A stretch of 64,000 nucleotides of DNA from Rhizophagus irregularis (taxonomy: Eukaryota; Glomeromycota; Glomeromycetes; Glomerales; Glomeraceae). The notes below the pieces were generated by a model. That model made no database searches. It worked only from the letters and a program-made list of their open reading frames with translations, and was not told the DNA's origin. The translations under genes and the position numbers were made by a program. Where the stretch lies: assembly GCF_026210795.1 (NCBI RefSeq), contig NC_089447.1, positions 3,288,501 through 3,352,500 on the forward strand. The letters are read 5' to 3'. Positions 32,643-43,997 of this stretch are shown one piece after another; position 1 is the stretch's first letter; each line of letters starts with the position of its first letter.

Positions 32643-32972
32643 GTTTTATCCTTTTCCTTTGCAAGTGTTTACGGCCAGACCACCCATTGCCTCTTATGAG
32701 ACTAATCTCAGGTCTGTGTCCTATCATCTTCAATGGGCAACCATTAAACCGAGTACTTAATTCCTCAGGTAACAGCACCACTATAGAAGACATCCCCCAT
32801 CGGGCCATTTAGGCTGATCGCTGAGGTACACGCCGCCTACTCATCCTATACCCATTGCATGATACTGATACTCAATTTATTTAACGACCTTTAGAGAGCA
32901 TCTACTTTCATGGAGGACTTTTGACAGGTAACATCAACCATCTAGTACTCTTCCATACCACCATTTTAGGTA
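32643..32972 (-). repeat. 330-bp direct repeat, copy A
   Basis: Nearly identical to 33648-33979, with a handful of substitutions and small indels. It is markedly GC-richer than its surroundings. It begins with 'gttttatccttttc', which also appears at 33981-33994, just after copy B. Confidence 0.85.
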
Positions 32973-33149
32973 CTAAGTCTCACTCAAAGGCCACTACAGC
33001 CCGCGATTACCTAGCACCGATAGTACAGTTGTTTACCCCAAGTGGTATACTTTTGTAGTGACCACTCGGACAGGAAGTAGCAGGCATCTGTCCAGGATCA
33101 CCCCTTATGGTGGGTATCAACCACTGGAGGATCACCAACCAGGACCCAA

Positions 33150-33256
33150 GGAGTAGGGAATCGAACCCCATAGCCACGCTACCTGTTCTGCGCACGAACA
33201 CCTTGGTTGGCCTAAGACCTAACAGAAGGTCTAACTACCACTAAGACATTGCACCC
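33150..33256 (-). other. tRNA-like promoter head of a SINE (head 1)
   Basis: On the minus strand an A-box-like TGTCTTAGTGGTAGTTAG (33248-33231) is followed, about 65 bp on, by a canonical B box GGTTCGATTCCC (33167-33156). The spacing is longer than in a normal tRNA and no clean cloverleaf is seen, so this is a tRNA-derived pol III promoter and not a functional tRNA gene. Confidence 0.65.
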
Positions 33257-33558
33257 TCAGCTTTACCATCTAGGACGACCATCTAGCCATTACTGACCCC
33301 AAGCGGTATCGTAGGGGAGGACCTTCGGACGGGAAGTCCCTCCGCGGTATAGTAGTGACCTCGAGGACAGAGCTGCGCACATGCCAATGGCCTCATAGGG
33401 AACGTTAGAAGGACACCATGACCCTTAGTTGAAATGTGCGGCCTAACCGTACACACTAATTCACCATGATGCAGTCCAACTACACTAATCATGTACCGAC
33501 GCGCTATTGGTTGTACTTGTTGTAGAACGTACTGCAGTAAAATTCTTTTTATTTCCGT

Positions 33559-33640
33559 GGTCATAGGAATCGAACCTGCAACCTCACCATACTCAGGCTT
33601 AATGAGGGTCTCAGTGACTAACCACCGAGATAGGGTGACC
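33559..33640 (-). other. tRNA-like promoter head of a SINE (head 2)
   Basis: 82 nt on the minus strand starting GGTCACCC and ending CTATGACC, so five acceptor pairs GGTCA/TGACC form. The B box GGTTCGATTCC (33576-33566) is perfect and the A-box-like text is TATCTCGGTGGTTAGTC. The anticodon arm 'TGAGACCCTCATTAAGCCTGAG' is not convincing. It is tRNA-derived and heads a unit whose tail (33290-33345) resembles the tail of head 1 (33040-33095): both read 'acttcc(c/t)gtccga' and '(g/a)ataccrcttggggt'. Confidence 0.65.
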
Positions 33641-33647
33641 AACCCTA

Positions 33648-33979
33648 GTTTTATCCTTTTCTTTGCAAGTGTTTACGGCCAGACCACCCATTGCCTCTTA
33701 CGGACTAATCTCGGGCTCGTGTCCTATCATCTTCAATGGGCAACCATTATACCGAGTACTTAATTCCTCAGGTAACAGCACCACTATAGAAGACATCCCC
33801 CATCGGGCCATTTTAGGCTGATCTGAAGCTAGGTACACGCCGCCTACTCATCCTATACCCATTGCATGATACTGATACTCAATTTATTTAACGACTTTTA
33901 GAGAGCATCTACTTTCATGGAGGACTTTCGACAGGTAACATCAACCATCTAGTACCCTTCCATACCACCATTTTAGGTA
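33648..33979 (-). repeat. 332-bp direct repeat, copy B
   Basis: Partner of 32643-32972. The block from 32657 to 33980 (copy A, two SINE-like units, copy B) is bounded by the 14-bp direct repeat GTTTTATCCTTTTC (32643-32656, 33981-33994). This length fits target-primed insertion by LINE machinery. Confidence 0.85.
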
Positions 33980-34136
33980 AGTTTTATCCTTTTCTGATCA
34001 CTGGCTGACGAGTTATTCAACAAAATGTTAAACATCGGCATTATAATATTTCTTGATTTACGTTTACTGCGCCATTTAACATTTTACTAGATTTCTCGGT
34101 ACCTAGTGATTGTAAAAAGACGATTTATAGCTCGTT

Positions 34137-34480
34137 GGAATCGCCTCATCGGGACGAATCGAATGGTGGTAAGCTCATCTCTCTGTGATCAATATTGACA
34201 GAGTTATTACTTAAAAACCATTTAATATTTTTTAATTTCGGAAATTGATCTAGTGATTGGATTTCGATGTATTTTATACCATTAGATTCGTCTCATCAAG
34301 ACGAATCGAATGGTAGTAAGATCGTCTTTCTAGGATCAATTTTGGCAGAGTTATTACACAAAAACCATTAATATTTTTTTAATTTCGGAAATTAATCTAG
34401 TGATTGGATTTCGACGTATATTATACCATTAAAATTGTCTCATCAAGACGAATCGAATGGCGGTAAGATCATCTCTCTAC
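34137..34480. repeat. ~147-bp tandem repeat inside the Tc1/mariner-like element
   Basis: Copies are marked by 'gacgaatcgaatggtggtaa' and variants at about 34154, 34298 and 34447, with a fourth start at about 32622 now separated by the SINE-like block. So the block inserted into this tandem array. Confidence 0.75.
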
Positions 34481-35056
34481 GATTAATATTGGCGAAGTTA
34501 CGATACAATAAATTTTTAAGTATAATTCTGACTAAAATTATGTTAATTTTTGGCCAGAATTATGATATACAAATATAAGAAATTTTTTATATAGTCACAT
34601 CTCTTTATAATCACCAAATATGGACTGTCCCAAATGTGTGACTATAAAGAGAGTTGACTGTACTACAAGAGCATTAGGTTTAAATGCTGCATGATTTGAG
34701 CTATTATTAAATGCAAATAATGCAATACAATTGGGATTGGAAAAAAGGGTTTTATTAATTAGGTATTCACTTGTCCAATATTCTTCATGATTTTTGCCTA
34801 GTTGGAGATATATGTATGCATAGAAGTAGACTCTAATGAAAAATGTAAATCCGGTCATCTGGTCAAATCACATGATTTATGCAGATCATTTTCTTTTTAG
34901 GTCTAATATTACATGAATTTCCAAAATTGGTGAGATTAATTTTTAGAAAAAATATTTTTTGTAGAATAGTATCACTTAAAAAGAAAATAATCTGCATACC
35001 CATGATTAATATCACGTAATTAGATAAAATAACAGATTGAATGAATGATCAGACTC

Positions 35057-35425
35057 TACTTTACATTAATATCATTTTGATATTGATTCAATATCAATTT
35101 AATATCAATGCGATATCAAAATAAAATATTATTATTTTAATATTAAAATAATATCGAAATAGTATCAAAATGATATCAAAATGATAATAGAAATGACATT
35201 GAAATAAGATGTCATTTTGATGTCATTTTAATTATCATTTTGATATCATTTTAATATTAATTTAATATCAATATAATATCAAAATAATAATACTTTATTT
35301 TGATATCACATTAATATTAAATTAATATTGAAATAATATCAAAATAATATCAAAATAATACAGTTAAGATAAATTTAATAATATCAATTCTATATTAATT
35401 AAAAATATTAAGTTTCTGTAAAGTA
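35057..35425. repeat. Foldback of 'atatcaaaatgatatc' phrases
   Basis: About 369 bp, outermost inverted pair TACTTTAC / GTAAAGTA, interior a chain of 'aatatcattttgatat' words. Resembles the AT-only foldback at 17597-18101 in style but not in sequence. Confidence 0.6.
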
Positions 35426-35767
35426 CCTTTATCAGAATACTTCTTTACTACTAGGTATAAAAGGATTTTCTTAATGCTATTGTATATTTAATTTAAATCA
35501 TCTACATTCCTTTAACAAAAATTTACTAACCATTATTAAACATTCATTTTCTTTTTTGCATAATGGTAATTCTTCTGATTTTGTCTATACATTCCATTTT
35601 TCATTATTAAGGATTATCTCTTTATTATCAGATTCAAGTATTAGTGATATTTGTTCTATAGTTTTACCTTTATATTTTGCCATATACTTTTTATAATTAT
35701 AGATTAGAATTTTTAATATTCAGCAACATCAGGATGTTTATGATCATCATAATAAATATCTTAATAT

Positions 35768-36225
35768 TTTTTTTTTTTTTTAAATGTTGAATTATGTATC
35801 ATTTTATTAGAATATATTTGGACTATATAATAATCACAACTATTCTGTAAATGATACTTCCAGCACCTGGCCAGTCCGATCAAACATTAACTATTATATC
35901 ACAAATAAATTAAAAATAAAATTAAATAATAAAAGTAAACCAAAATAATTAAACCAAAATACTATACTATAAACCAAAATTAAATTAGAAAGAAAAATAA
36001 AGGAAAAATAAAAGTAAAGTAAAATAAATTTACTAATAAATAATTAATTAAAAAGTTTTTTTTTTTTTTTTAAAAAAAAAATTACTCCAGTAATTTTTTG
36101 CTTATGTATAATGTAACCTTATCAAACTTCTTAACTTGGGTTATCGAATCTCATATATGTATTTCTTTATAAAGGTATCCATTGATTTTTTTACCATTGG
36201 AATTGCCTTTTGTATTCGATCTGCT
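35768..36225 (-). mobile_element. 5'-truncated LINE 3' end (copy 2)
   Basis: Matches 939-1404. The poly-T tract on the left is the poly-A tail. A 19-bp target duplication, aataaatatcttaatattt (35751-35769, one base shared with the T tract) and aataaacatcttaatattt (36226-36244), has one mismatch. This is the pattern of target-primed reverse transcription. It interrupts the DDE-like relic. Confidence 0.85.
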
Positions 36226-36244
36226 AATAAACATCTTAATATTT

Positions 36245-37273
36245 AAATAATAAGGTTATTTTTTTGTATATAATGTGTTAATTAATCTTTTTACTTTACT
36301 TTTGTGATTGAAAGGTATAAATAAGAATATTTAACTATCATGTTGCAGTTTTTATGCTGATAGTTTTTTTTTATTATTCCAGAATTTGCAAGCAATTTTT
36401 GCTTAATAAATTCCTTAAATTCAATAGACGCTTACTTCCAATAGAGGTCACCCACAAAGCCTAAGGTAAAAATTACATAGAAAAATCAAAAAAACTGGTT
36501 GAATTTATAAGGTAAAATTCTTTATAAATTAAAAAAGCAAATGTAATTTTATGATAAGTTTTTTTTATGTAATTATTAAGTATATGGTAAAATTAAATAG
36601 GATTTTAAAATGTAATTTGTAATTATAAGGTAAAATTTATGATAATATGATTTTGTAAAATTTATTAGTATATACTATTTTTAACATAAAGTTTATTGTA
36701 CAGATACGTAAAATTTCATTACATAAACATGTAAAATTTATTATATTATTTTTAGCATAAGTTTATTACATAGACACATAAAATTTCATTACACAAATAT
36801 GTAAAATTTATTATACTATTTTTAGTATAAGTTTATTACATAAATGCAAATGTATATGACCTATATTATATAACATATATCATGTTATATAAGAACATAG
36901 CATCTGATCGTATAAGAATGATACATTTGCTACACAGACATGTAAAATTTCATTACACAAACATGTAAAATTTTATTACATAAACACGTAAAATTTTATT
37001 ATACAGACATGTACAGTTTCATTATATAAATACATAAAATTTTATTACACAGACATGTAAAATTTCATTATACAGATACATACAATTTTATTACATAAAA
37101 CACATAAAATTAAAAAAATAAATATGTAAAAAAGAATTTTAAAGGTGGAATAAATTAGTTATTTTTTTAAAATTTTTTTTTTGTTAAAAAATAATATATA
37201 TATTTGTAACTATTGATTAATTTTGAACTTATTTTAAATAGGAACTTTTTTACTTTTTTTTTAAATAATTATA
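36245..37273. repeat. AT-rich region with ~40-bp minisatellite
   Basis: From about 36650 to 37110 a unit such as 'acatgtaaaatttcattaca' repeats irregularly, about a dozen times, often as 'aaattt(c/t)attacacaaacatg'. Left of it (36245-36470) may be further relic of the DDE-like protein. No gene. Confidence 0.6.
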
Positions 37274-37565
37274 CAGTAAAATTTGATAAACTGGATTTAT
37301 CAGTTTCACTAAAAATATTTGGTTTATCGGAATATCCAGTATAGCGAAAAATTTTTGATATATTGGAAATCTATTATATTGAATTTTTTTAAAGAATTCA
37401 TGCTAATAAAATTAATATACATTATATTTTATATAAGTAATATATAACTTTGGACGGAATTAAGATTTTTATAATTCTGGCCAAAATTAAGATTTACCGC
37501 ATTACGTTACTTAAATTTTATTGGTTAATGATCACGTGATCTGGTTTATCGAATCATTTTTACTA
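37274..37565. mobile_element. Tc1/mariner-like MITE
   Basis: 292 bp. The left end CAGTAAAATTTGATAAACTGG and the right end read inward as TAGTAAAAATGATTCGATAAACCAG correspond with a few mismatches, with TA on both sides (37272-37273, 37566-37567). ATCACGTGAT lies at 37531. No ORF. Confidence 0.65.
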
Positions 37566-37639
37566 TAGCTTGTTAGAAAATTGATCCGTTATTGAATATC
37601 AATTTTTTTATGAATAATAAAAAAAATAATTATACAATT

Positions 37640-39780
37640 AGGTTGGCAATTTCATCATTAAAAAATAATATACCATGTAATCAAGTTAATTGTAATCATG
37701 CTTGGTATTATGAAGATTTGCCAGATAATACTGGCTTTAAAAGAATTACACCTTGTTCAATATAAGTTCATGGAGCTCCATTGCTATGATTGATAAACAT
37801 AAACCATCTAAATTGGATGTTGATGGTTTATTGTCTGGAACTATACTTTGTTAGTTCCATATAATGCAGAATTTTGGTGAAAATCTTAAAAATTGGAACA
37901 TTAATCAATCTTTATGGTATGATTAATTTATTTAATTTAATTAATTTAATTAATGATTTTAATAATGTAAATATTATTTTGTTATAGTTATCCTATTGCA
38001 CTTGGATTTAAATTAATAGGAAGATGTTGACACTCATGTTGTTCAAAGGAAAATGCAATGTCTATGACAAATTTGTTTAATGCATTTATTGATAGCTTAG
38101 AGATGAATAATGAAAAAAAAGAAAAAAATTAAAAATGATGTTAGAAATAATTGGATGTGTGAGGAATGGTGTATGCAATTTATTAATGCTGGCAGATTAC
38201 CAGTTAATAACGAACCACAAACAATTATACAAAGAGAATTAATCAGACTATTGAAGCTACATACTACTCTGGTAAACAATCAGTATTAACATTTGTTGAA
38301 CGCTTATATGGAGTAACCTTAATGCGCGAAAATATCATGGAACAAAACACTGGTAGAGTAATTTATGAAGCAGGGCTAATTACAACTTTCAATGCACAAT
38401 CTATAGAACAGGTTGGTTATACTTTTATTTTTTATTTATTTAAAAACTAATAGTGAGATCTTACTGCAAAAATGACACAAGACATGCTTAGAAGACTAAA
38501 TTTTAGTAGATTGTACTTTTTATTAGGCATGGTAGAGATATCCGATCATGATAATCACTATTATGTAAAGAAAGGTTCAAATAACGATGTAGTGTATTCA
38601 CCATATGATCATCAACCACTAAATTCTGAGAATATTATTATGGAAAAATTAGATCCATTATTTAAGCAATTAATTAATAATCATAATGTTCGAGAGCATC
38701 ATGGTTATTATATTACAAATATTTTAACTGGAGAATGTCTTAATTGTTTTGATTTTATCTGGAATGGATCATTTCGTGATGTGTGCAAGCATTGCCATAC
38801 TGCAAGAATTTATGCAACATCACTTCAGGGTTATGGTGATGATATAATAAAAGATACGAAAGAAAAACTAATAGCATATTTTAAAAACAATCAGAGAATT
38901 TTACCACCAGAACTTAAGAATTACAACATTTAGTACTGAAGTGGCTTTTTTAGAAATTGTTAAAGAATATAATGAAAAGGGTATGCAAATGTTTTAGTGT
39001 TTAAAAATCATTATTTTAATAATTACATATTTCTTTATCATTACTTTATAGGAAATGTGATTTTTTATAATATAATTGATCAAGAATATAAAGTTATAAT
39101 TGATCCTTTTCGTCCAAGTGAATTGCAACAAATAAATTTGAATTCTTTACCAGGAGCTCCTCCAAAATCTGCTGCAAAACCCCGCAAACCAAGTAAAATA
39201 CTTCGAGAAAATAATACAGCATTAAATTTGAATACGCCATCTATTCAAAAACGAAAAACTGATCAGATTCGTAAAGCCAAACGTGGTAACAAAAGTGTAA
39301 ATATCATTTGCTTATTTGTTAATTAATTTTAATTTGGTTTAATGTAATAAACAAAGTTTTATTATTTAATAGCAGAAAGTAAACGCCTCAAATGAACTGG
39401 ATTTGAATATTTCTAACTTTTCAATGATTCCTTTTACTAATCCTCCTACATATTCAACCACACATTATCCTTCAATTTATAACTCAACAACTCATTTCTC
39501 TAATACACATAATACATATTTCTTCCAACTTCACATTTTCCTTCAATTTTTAATTCATATTTTCCTTCAACTTATCAACAAAATGCGCTCCCTCATTTAG
39601 ATTACAATTCTGCTACATACCCTTCCTCATCTCATACTTTTGCATGCCCAGTTTTGATTAATAACCCTTCTATATGTTCATACTAGCAGCACAAATGAAA
39701 ATGCTTATCCTTATTCTTATCATTCAAATACACAACCTTATTTTGATAATTCTACGAATTGATACTTTTTACTTTTCATA
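37640..39780 (+). pseudogene. Second SWIM-domain MULE-type transposase relic
   Basis: Pieces in order are 'CNHAWYYEDLPDNTGFKR' (about 37690), 'SYPIALGFKLIGRC', 'NEPQTIIQRELIR' (about 38205), 'GKQSVLTFVERLYGVTLMRENIM' (about 38270), and the longest open part 38472-38933. That part holds 'NFSRLYFLLGMVEISDHDNHYYVKK' and a SWIM-like finger (CLNCFDFIWNG...CKHCH, the C-x2-C ... C-x-H pattern). After an intron-like gap, 39040-39310 has 'DPFRPSELQQINLNSLPGAP' and a basic tail, then a Ser/Thr/Tyr-rich end to about 39770. Early parts contain stops and the DDE core is missing. The family is common in Rhizophagus genomes. Confidence 0.65.
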
Positions 39781-40723
39781 ATAAAATCATATCCGATATA
39801 GCTTCTTTACTTTAGTACTAATTTCAAAACTAAGTACCCTCGATTTAACAAAGTACCTGCTTATTATAAATTTATAATAAAAATGTAAAGTAGGAAATAT
39901 AAATAAATAAAGTTTGCTTTGATAAAAAAAAAATTTTCATAATTATAATTTATGAGAAATTTTTATTAAAAAAGTCGTGTACGTTTTAATCTATCAAGAA
40001 GTATACTAAAATTCTGTGTTACGTTTTAACCTATCAAGAAACATGCATATTTAGGTTTCACAGCGATCTCTATCAAGAAGTATACCTCTGACCTATCAAG
40101 ATCGATATTTTTGCATCATTAAAAGACTTTTCTCACTCCCAACCAATAGAAGCAGGATCTACTAGCTAAATAATTTCAATGACGTCTTTATACTGCGCAT
40201 AAACTACTCCGATTTGTTCTTTCTATTGTGATAAGTATTAGTTCTTCATGCGCTTAAACATCCCTCCATTATTATCCTCCTATACAAGTTCTCATTCAAG
40301 ATCTTTCAAAAAAGAATAGGTTTTATAGTTCACCACCATGTGAGGAGAAATGAACGTACGCATTTTTTCAGTCAGTTGACATTAATATGAAATATGTTCA
40401 TCGACCAATAAATTTTGGGCTATCTGAATCAGTCCAATCATTTTCTGTATCACCGTCTTATCGTTTATTAGTAACGTTTATTAGTAATGACTAGGTAACG
40501 GGATCCGTTGTAATGTCCGAAGCACTCGTTTAAAATCCGCGTCAGGCGCGCCGAAAATCTGATAATCTGATCACGTGATAATAATCAACAATACATCTTA
40601 TTGGTTAATCACGCGTGCGGACAGACATACAATGTGTCTAACCGTTAATGTCCTCGGACAATTACTCCCTTTTCAAATTGTTACCTTTTTTTCGTTCGTG
40701 TCTAGGCACAAAAATCAATTGCT
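39781..40723. promoter_or_regulatory. Upstream region of the Crinkler-type gene with repeated CTATCAAGAA
   Basis: CTATCAAGAA or near copies at 39991, 40031, 40070 and 40093, two of them preceded by acgttttaa(t/c). ATCACGTGAT lies at 40570, about 150 bp upstream of the start codon. Binding factors are unknown; I infer only that this is the likely promoter side. Confidence 0.45.
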
Positions 40724-42884
40724 ATGGTTGACATTTCTCTTAACTGTCTTCACATTCAAGAAGGTTATGAAAATTATGAATTTACTCTTATTACCAACAC
40801 AGAAAATTCTGTCGAAAAATTTAAAAAGGATATTAAAGAGAAAAGTACAGGGGCAGAGGAGGATATTTTCAACGATATTGAGGCCGATCAGTTAACGCTT
40901 TGGCAGGTACGGGTTGACTATAGTGAAGAAAAAGAATTTTCGAGCTTTACCTCAGATAGCAAGAATTTAAAAAAGCTTGAAGGAATTATTGGTGATTACT
41001 GGACGGAGCAACCTCCTAAAGAGTTTGTTCATGTCATTGTCTTCGTTCCATATTTAACCATTTTACGAATGCTGGATAGTCTAACGATATTGAGTCAAGG
41101 TAGGTCTAGCTGACCGCTTTTTAATCATATAGTTGTAATTCAAGCGAGATATATTATAAAGTTCAATAAAATCATTATTTCTGTAGCTGTGGCTTTTGAA
41201 GATTACACAAACATATCTCTACAACAGCTTTATAACGAACAATCTATCAAACAAGGAAATATATTGTTTTACAATAGAACTTACAAAGATGTAGAATTTG
41301 CACACAAATGCAAGGTTTGCACTCTTATTATAAAACGTTATAACAAGTTCTTTCTATATTTGGCTGAACATAATTTTTTTGGATCAGATTAAAGATATTT
41401 ACAATATTAGGAAACTCTCGGTCATTTTTACTTTTGCCGACAATAAGGAAATGTTAATGTCATTTGATAGTTTAACTGAGCTCGAACTGTATATTCTCAA
41501 ATCGAATGATCGTTTTAAAAACATCAAACGGGCTACTGGAAGTGCCTATAATTGGTTTTTCATCATAGATAAGGATGTGAATAAAGGAAGCATTACTGAA
41601 TTAAGAAAACAATATGTTAAAAACAAAATAAATCCGACAGGTTAGTACGTTAGAATATTTGAAATATTAACGAATCAGAATTATCTTCTAATATATAATA
41701 ATAGACATAGAAAAAGAAGAAAAAGAGGAAGCGGAAAACAAAAAAAAGATAAATATGGATCCGGTGAAGCTTGGTGACCGTGTTATTTTCCCAGTCAGAG
41801 ACTCTATTCGATTTAAATTGCTTAATAAGGCTAAAAATGAGCTTCTGAAGAGATATGATAAGAAAATTCCATTTTTTTGTGTAATTGAAGCATTAGTAGA
41901 TGATAAGGAAGTTCTTGTTGCCTTCGTGGATCAACCAGAAGGGACACCTGTCCACTTACCAGCTGAATTTGAGAGTTTTCCTGTGTTGATTTCATATGAA
42001 GCTCTTGAATTATTCCATCGTTCATATCACAAAGACCTTATACCTGGCATAAGTATCGGTAAACAAGATGAATCATTAAATGCAATTACACTTGGTGCTT
42101 TATTTCAAAATACTGCAGTATCCAATAAAACATTTATATTAACTGCAAAGCATAGCGTGGGAAAGGAGGATGAAAAAGTGGTTCAACCGGAAACACTCGA
42201 TGAGGTTTGATATGTTGTGATTTTTTTACTATTAATATTTTTTGTTGACAGTTTTAATTATAAGGTTAACGCAACTAAGGCCACAAGGTACAATTTTATT
42301 GGAGCTGATTCGGCTTGTCATTATCTTGATTATGCTTTTTGTGAAGTTGTGAAGGACCGAGAAATCCCAGAATCACCAAACGTTCCATTTGGACAACATA
42401 TTCAAATTCGTAGTATCAAGACTTCTGTAAATAATAGTGATGAATTTGTATATGTTAAGAAGGTTGGAAGAACAACTTTCCTCAGAGAAGGGTTAATACA
42501 AGATATGTGGGTGCCTTTTTATCCTCCTATTGTCAAAAGGAAGGGTAGAAAAGAACCTAAAGAAAGAAGTCAGAGATTTGCATTGCTAGTTTTTGGTATT
42601 AATAAACAAACATTTTGTAAGTTGACGGATTTCATATTAGCATTCTATTTTGTTTTCCTTATTCATATTTTAATCTATTTACAGCTGAACGTGGGGACTC
42701 CGGTGCAGCAGTATTTGATGATGATGGTAAATTATGGGGGATCGTTATTGCGGGAATGCGTAGAGTATCTTATGTAATCCCGATTCATTTGATTTTGGAT
42801 GATGTTAAAGAAAGATTTAATGTGATATTCACTTTAAAAAATGAACCGGAGGAAAAAGAGCCGGAGGAAAAAGAACTGAATTGA
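40724..42884 (+). CDS. Crinkler-type N-terminal domain fused to trypsin-like serine peptidase
   Basis: Six exons: 40724-41099, 41187-41314, 41388-41640, 41705-42204, 42265-42616 and 42685-42884. They join in frame over GT-AG introns of 60-87 bp to give 602 aa. Residues 1-110 resemble the ubiquitin-like header of Crinkler (CRN) proteins: 'MVDISLNCLHIQEGY', 'EKFKKDIKEKS', 'IEADQLTLWQVRV' (52-64, the usual D-A-x-x-L-x-L-W) and 'VHVIVFVP'. Residues about 170-250 are a middle segment with no known match. From about 390 a trypsin-like fold is visible: 'FILTAKHSVG' (His402), 'YLDYAFCEV' (Asp441), 'KKVGRTTFLREGLI' and 'RGDSGAAVFDDDGKLWGIV' (Ser542). So the triad looks complete. CRN proteins are host-directed or conflict effectors in oomycetes and fungi, often with nuclease or kinase C-termini; a peptidase payload is less usual. 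No signal peptide is visible. Confidence 0.8.
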
Positions 42885-43997
42885 TGTTCTCAAAAAGACA
42901 AAGCTTTTATTTTAATTTTAATACTATTCGTGTTTTGTACAAGTTGATCAACGGAAATAAAACATTATTCCAAAGATAGTGATAATACTGTATGTGATTA
43001 GCTTGTACATGTAATTTGAATGGGCTAGTTGATAAAAATTTACTGTTTCATCTAAGGATCTGTAAATCATAAATTCTAATCGTCCAATTTCCATTTTTGT
43101 TTCATTTTAACGATGCCCTATCTTACGATCCGCAAAGCTGTGTAAATCAGGGGAAAATACTTATTACTCTTGGTCAGGTTTATTAATAGATCCTTTTAAA
43201 AACAAAAAGCTTCTGCAGTATAGATGACGTCTATATTTTTGCACGGCAAAAAGGTGATCCAAGTCCAGTAATCTTAGCAATGTTCAAACATTCAAAATAA
43301 AAAATATCATGTGATTTTCCTCACGGCCCGTAAGCGAAATTTGCCAAGAAAAAATTTTATTAATACATGCGAAAATAAATACAAGATCGGGACTTAGCCC
43401 GTGATACATGACGATTTTTTTCTATGCTAAAACTTATTTATCTGACTTTCCGGTAAGGTTGCTTGATAACCTAGGCTTTTTTATTACTCTCTCTTTACTT
43501 TGAGAAGCTGTACCTCCTCCAATAACCATGCAATATGTCCGAGAACTTACCTCCCATGTTTTCATTATCATATACAACAATTACAGGCTTCGATAGTTTG
43601 AATCTTAGCCTGTCCTGATTGTTAAGCGAACATTCCATAAAATACCATTCTTTTGCATCTGTGATGATCCCAAAAGTCTACCCATAAACACACTTTCCTC
43701 CAGTCCTCCTCTCTTTTGCCATGATAGCGTCCTTTAGGAATTTCCACTATCAAATATTGATATCATGTGCAAGTAAGTTTCTCTTGTGACATGTAAATGC
43801 CAAACAACAGTATGTGAGTACACTGAAAAGTGTGAAGAATTTTATTGCTGTGTGATCAGCATGGATCTCCATTTATTTATACATCCCAAGTCTTGTATTG
43901 CATAAATGGGTTATATCGCGATTTATAGTGATTATCTAGTTTAAAAAGATTCAATGATCGGGTTACTTTTTCTTCCTTCAAAATTCTATTAAAAAAA
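42885..43997. other. Intergenic; lone TAAGGTTGCTTG end
   Basis: 'ggtaaggttgcttgataacc' near 43452 resembles one end of the TAAGGTT MITE family, without a matching other end. No ORF recognised. Confidence 0.4.

Larger units (their letters stand above)
32365..34660. mobile_element. Tc1/mariner-like non-autonomous element with nested SINE-like block
   Basis: Ends CAGTTAACTCCCTCTATAGT and, inverted, CAGTCAACTCTCTTTATAGT. The TA target duplication lies at 32363-32364 and 34661-34662. Subterminal 'tatagtcac' phrases repeat at both ends. TA duplication plus CAGT tips is the Tc1/mariner (pogo-like) pattern. No transposase ORF is present. The interior contains ~147-bp tandem repeats (34137-34480) and a 1.34-kb GC-richer insertion (32657-33980). 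Confidence 0.8.
32222..35750 (-). pseudogene. DDE-like transposon-type protein relic, broken by at least three insertions
   Basis: Minus-strand pieces of one protein family are found in the expected order. 35750-35560 has 'YYDDHKHPDVAEY', 'YMAKYKGKTIEQIS' and 'TKSEELPLCKKEN'. 34858-34663 has 'NHEEYWTSEYLINKTL', 'NPNCIALFAFNNSSNHAAF' and 'NALVV'. 32364-32222 has 'KPNGKQIKMRDTVFGLNNQ' and 'HQSMVNENRELK', ending in a stop. This is a repetitive fungal family with the look of a DDE-type nuclease (Asn/Asp-Ser-Asn-His motif); I know no better name. The frame matches across the Tc1/mariner-like insertion once that element and one TA are set aside. A foldback (35057-35425) lies inside it and a LINE fragment (35768-36225) at its 5' side. 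Confidence 0.6.

Noticed and set aside
33559..33640. Possible functional tRNA gene.
   Set aside because: The acceptor stem is only five pairs, no clear anticodon arm, and the sequence continues into a repeat tail shared with a second head; a SINE head fits better.
33283..33763. Overlapping open frames of 90-119 codons on both strands.
   Set aside because: The region is a tRNA-derived repeat; frames arise from its higher GC content and are not conserved between the repeat copies.
32643..33979. 330-bp direct repeats might be LTRs of a tiny LTR element.
   Set aside because: The bounding duplication is 14 bp, not 4-6 bp, the ends are not TG...CA, and the interior holds pol III heads and no primer-binding site or polypurine tract.
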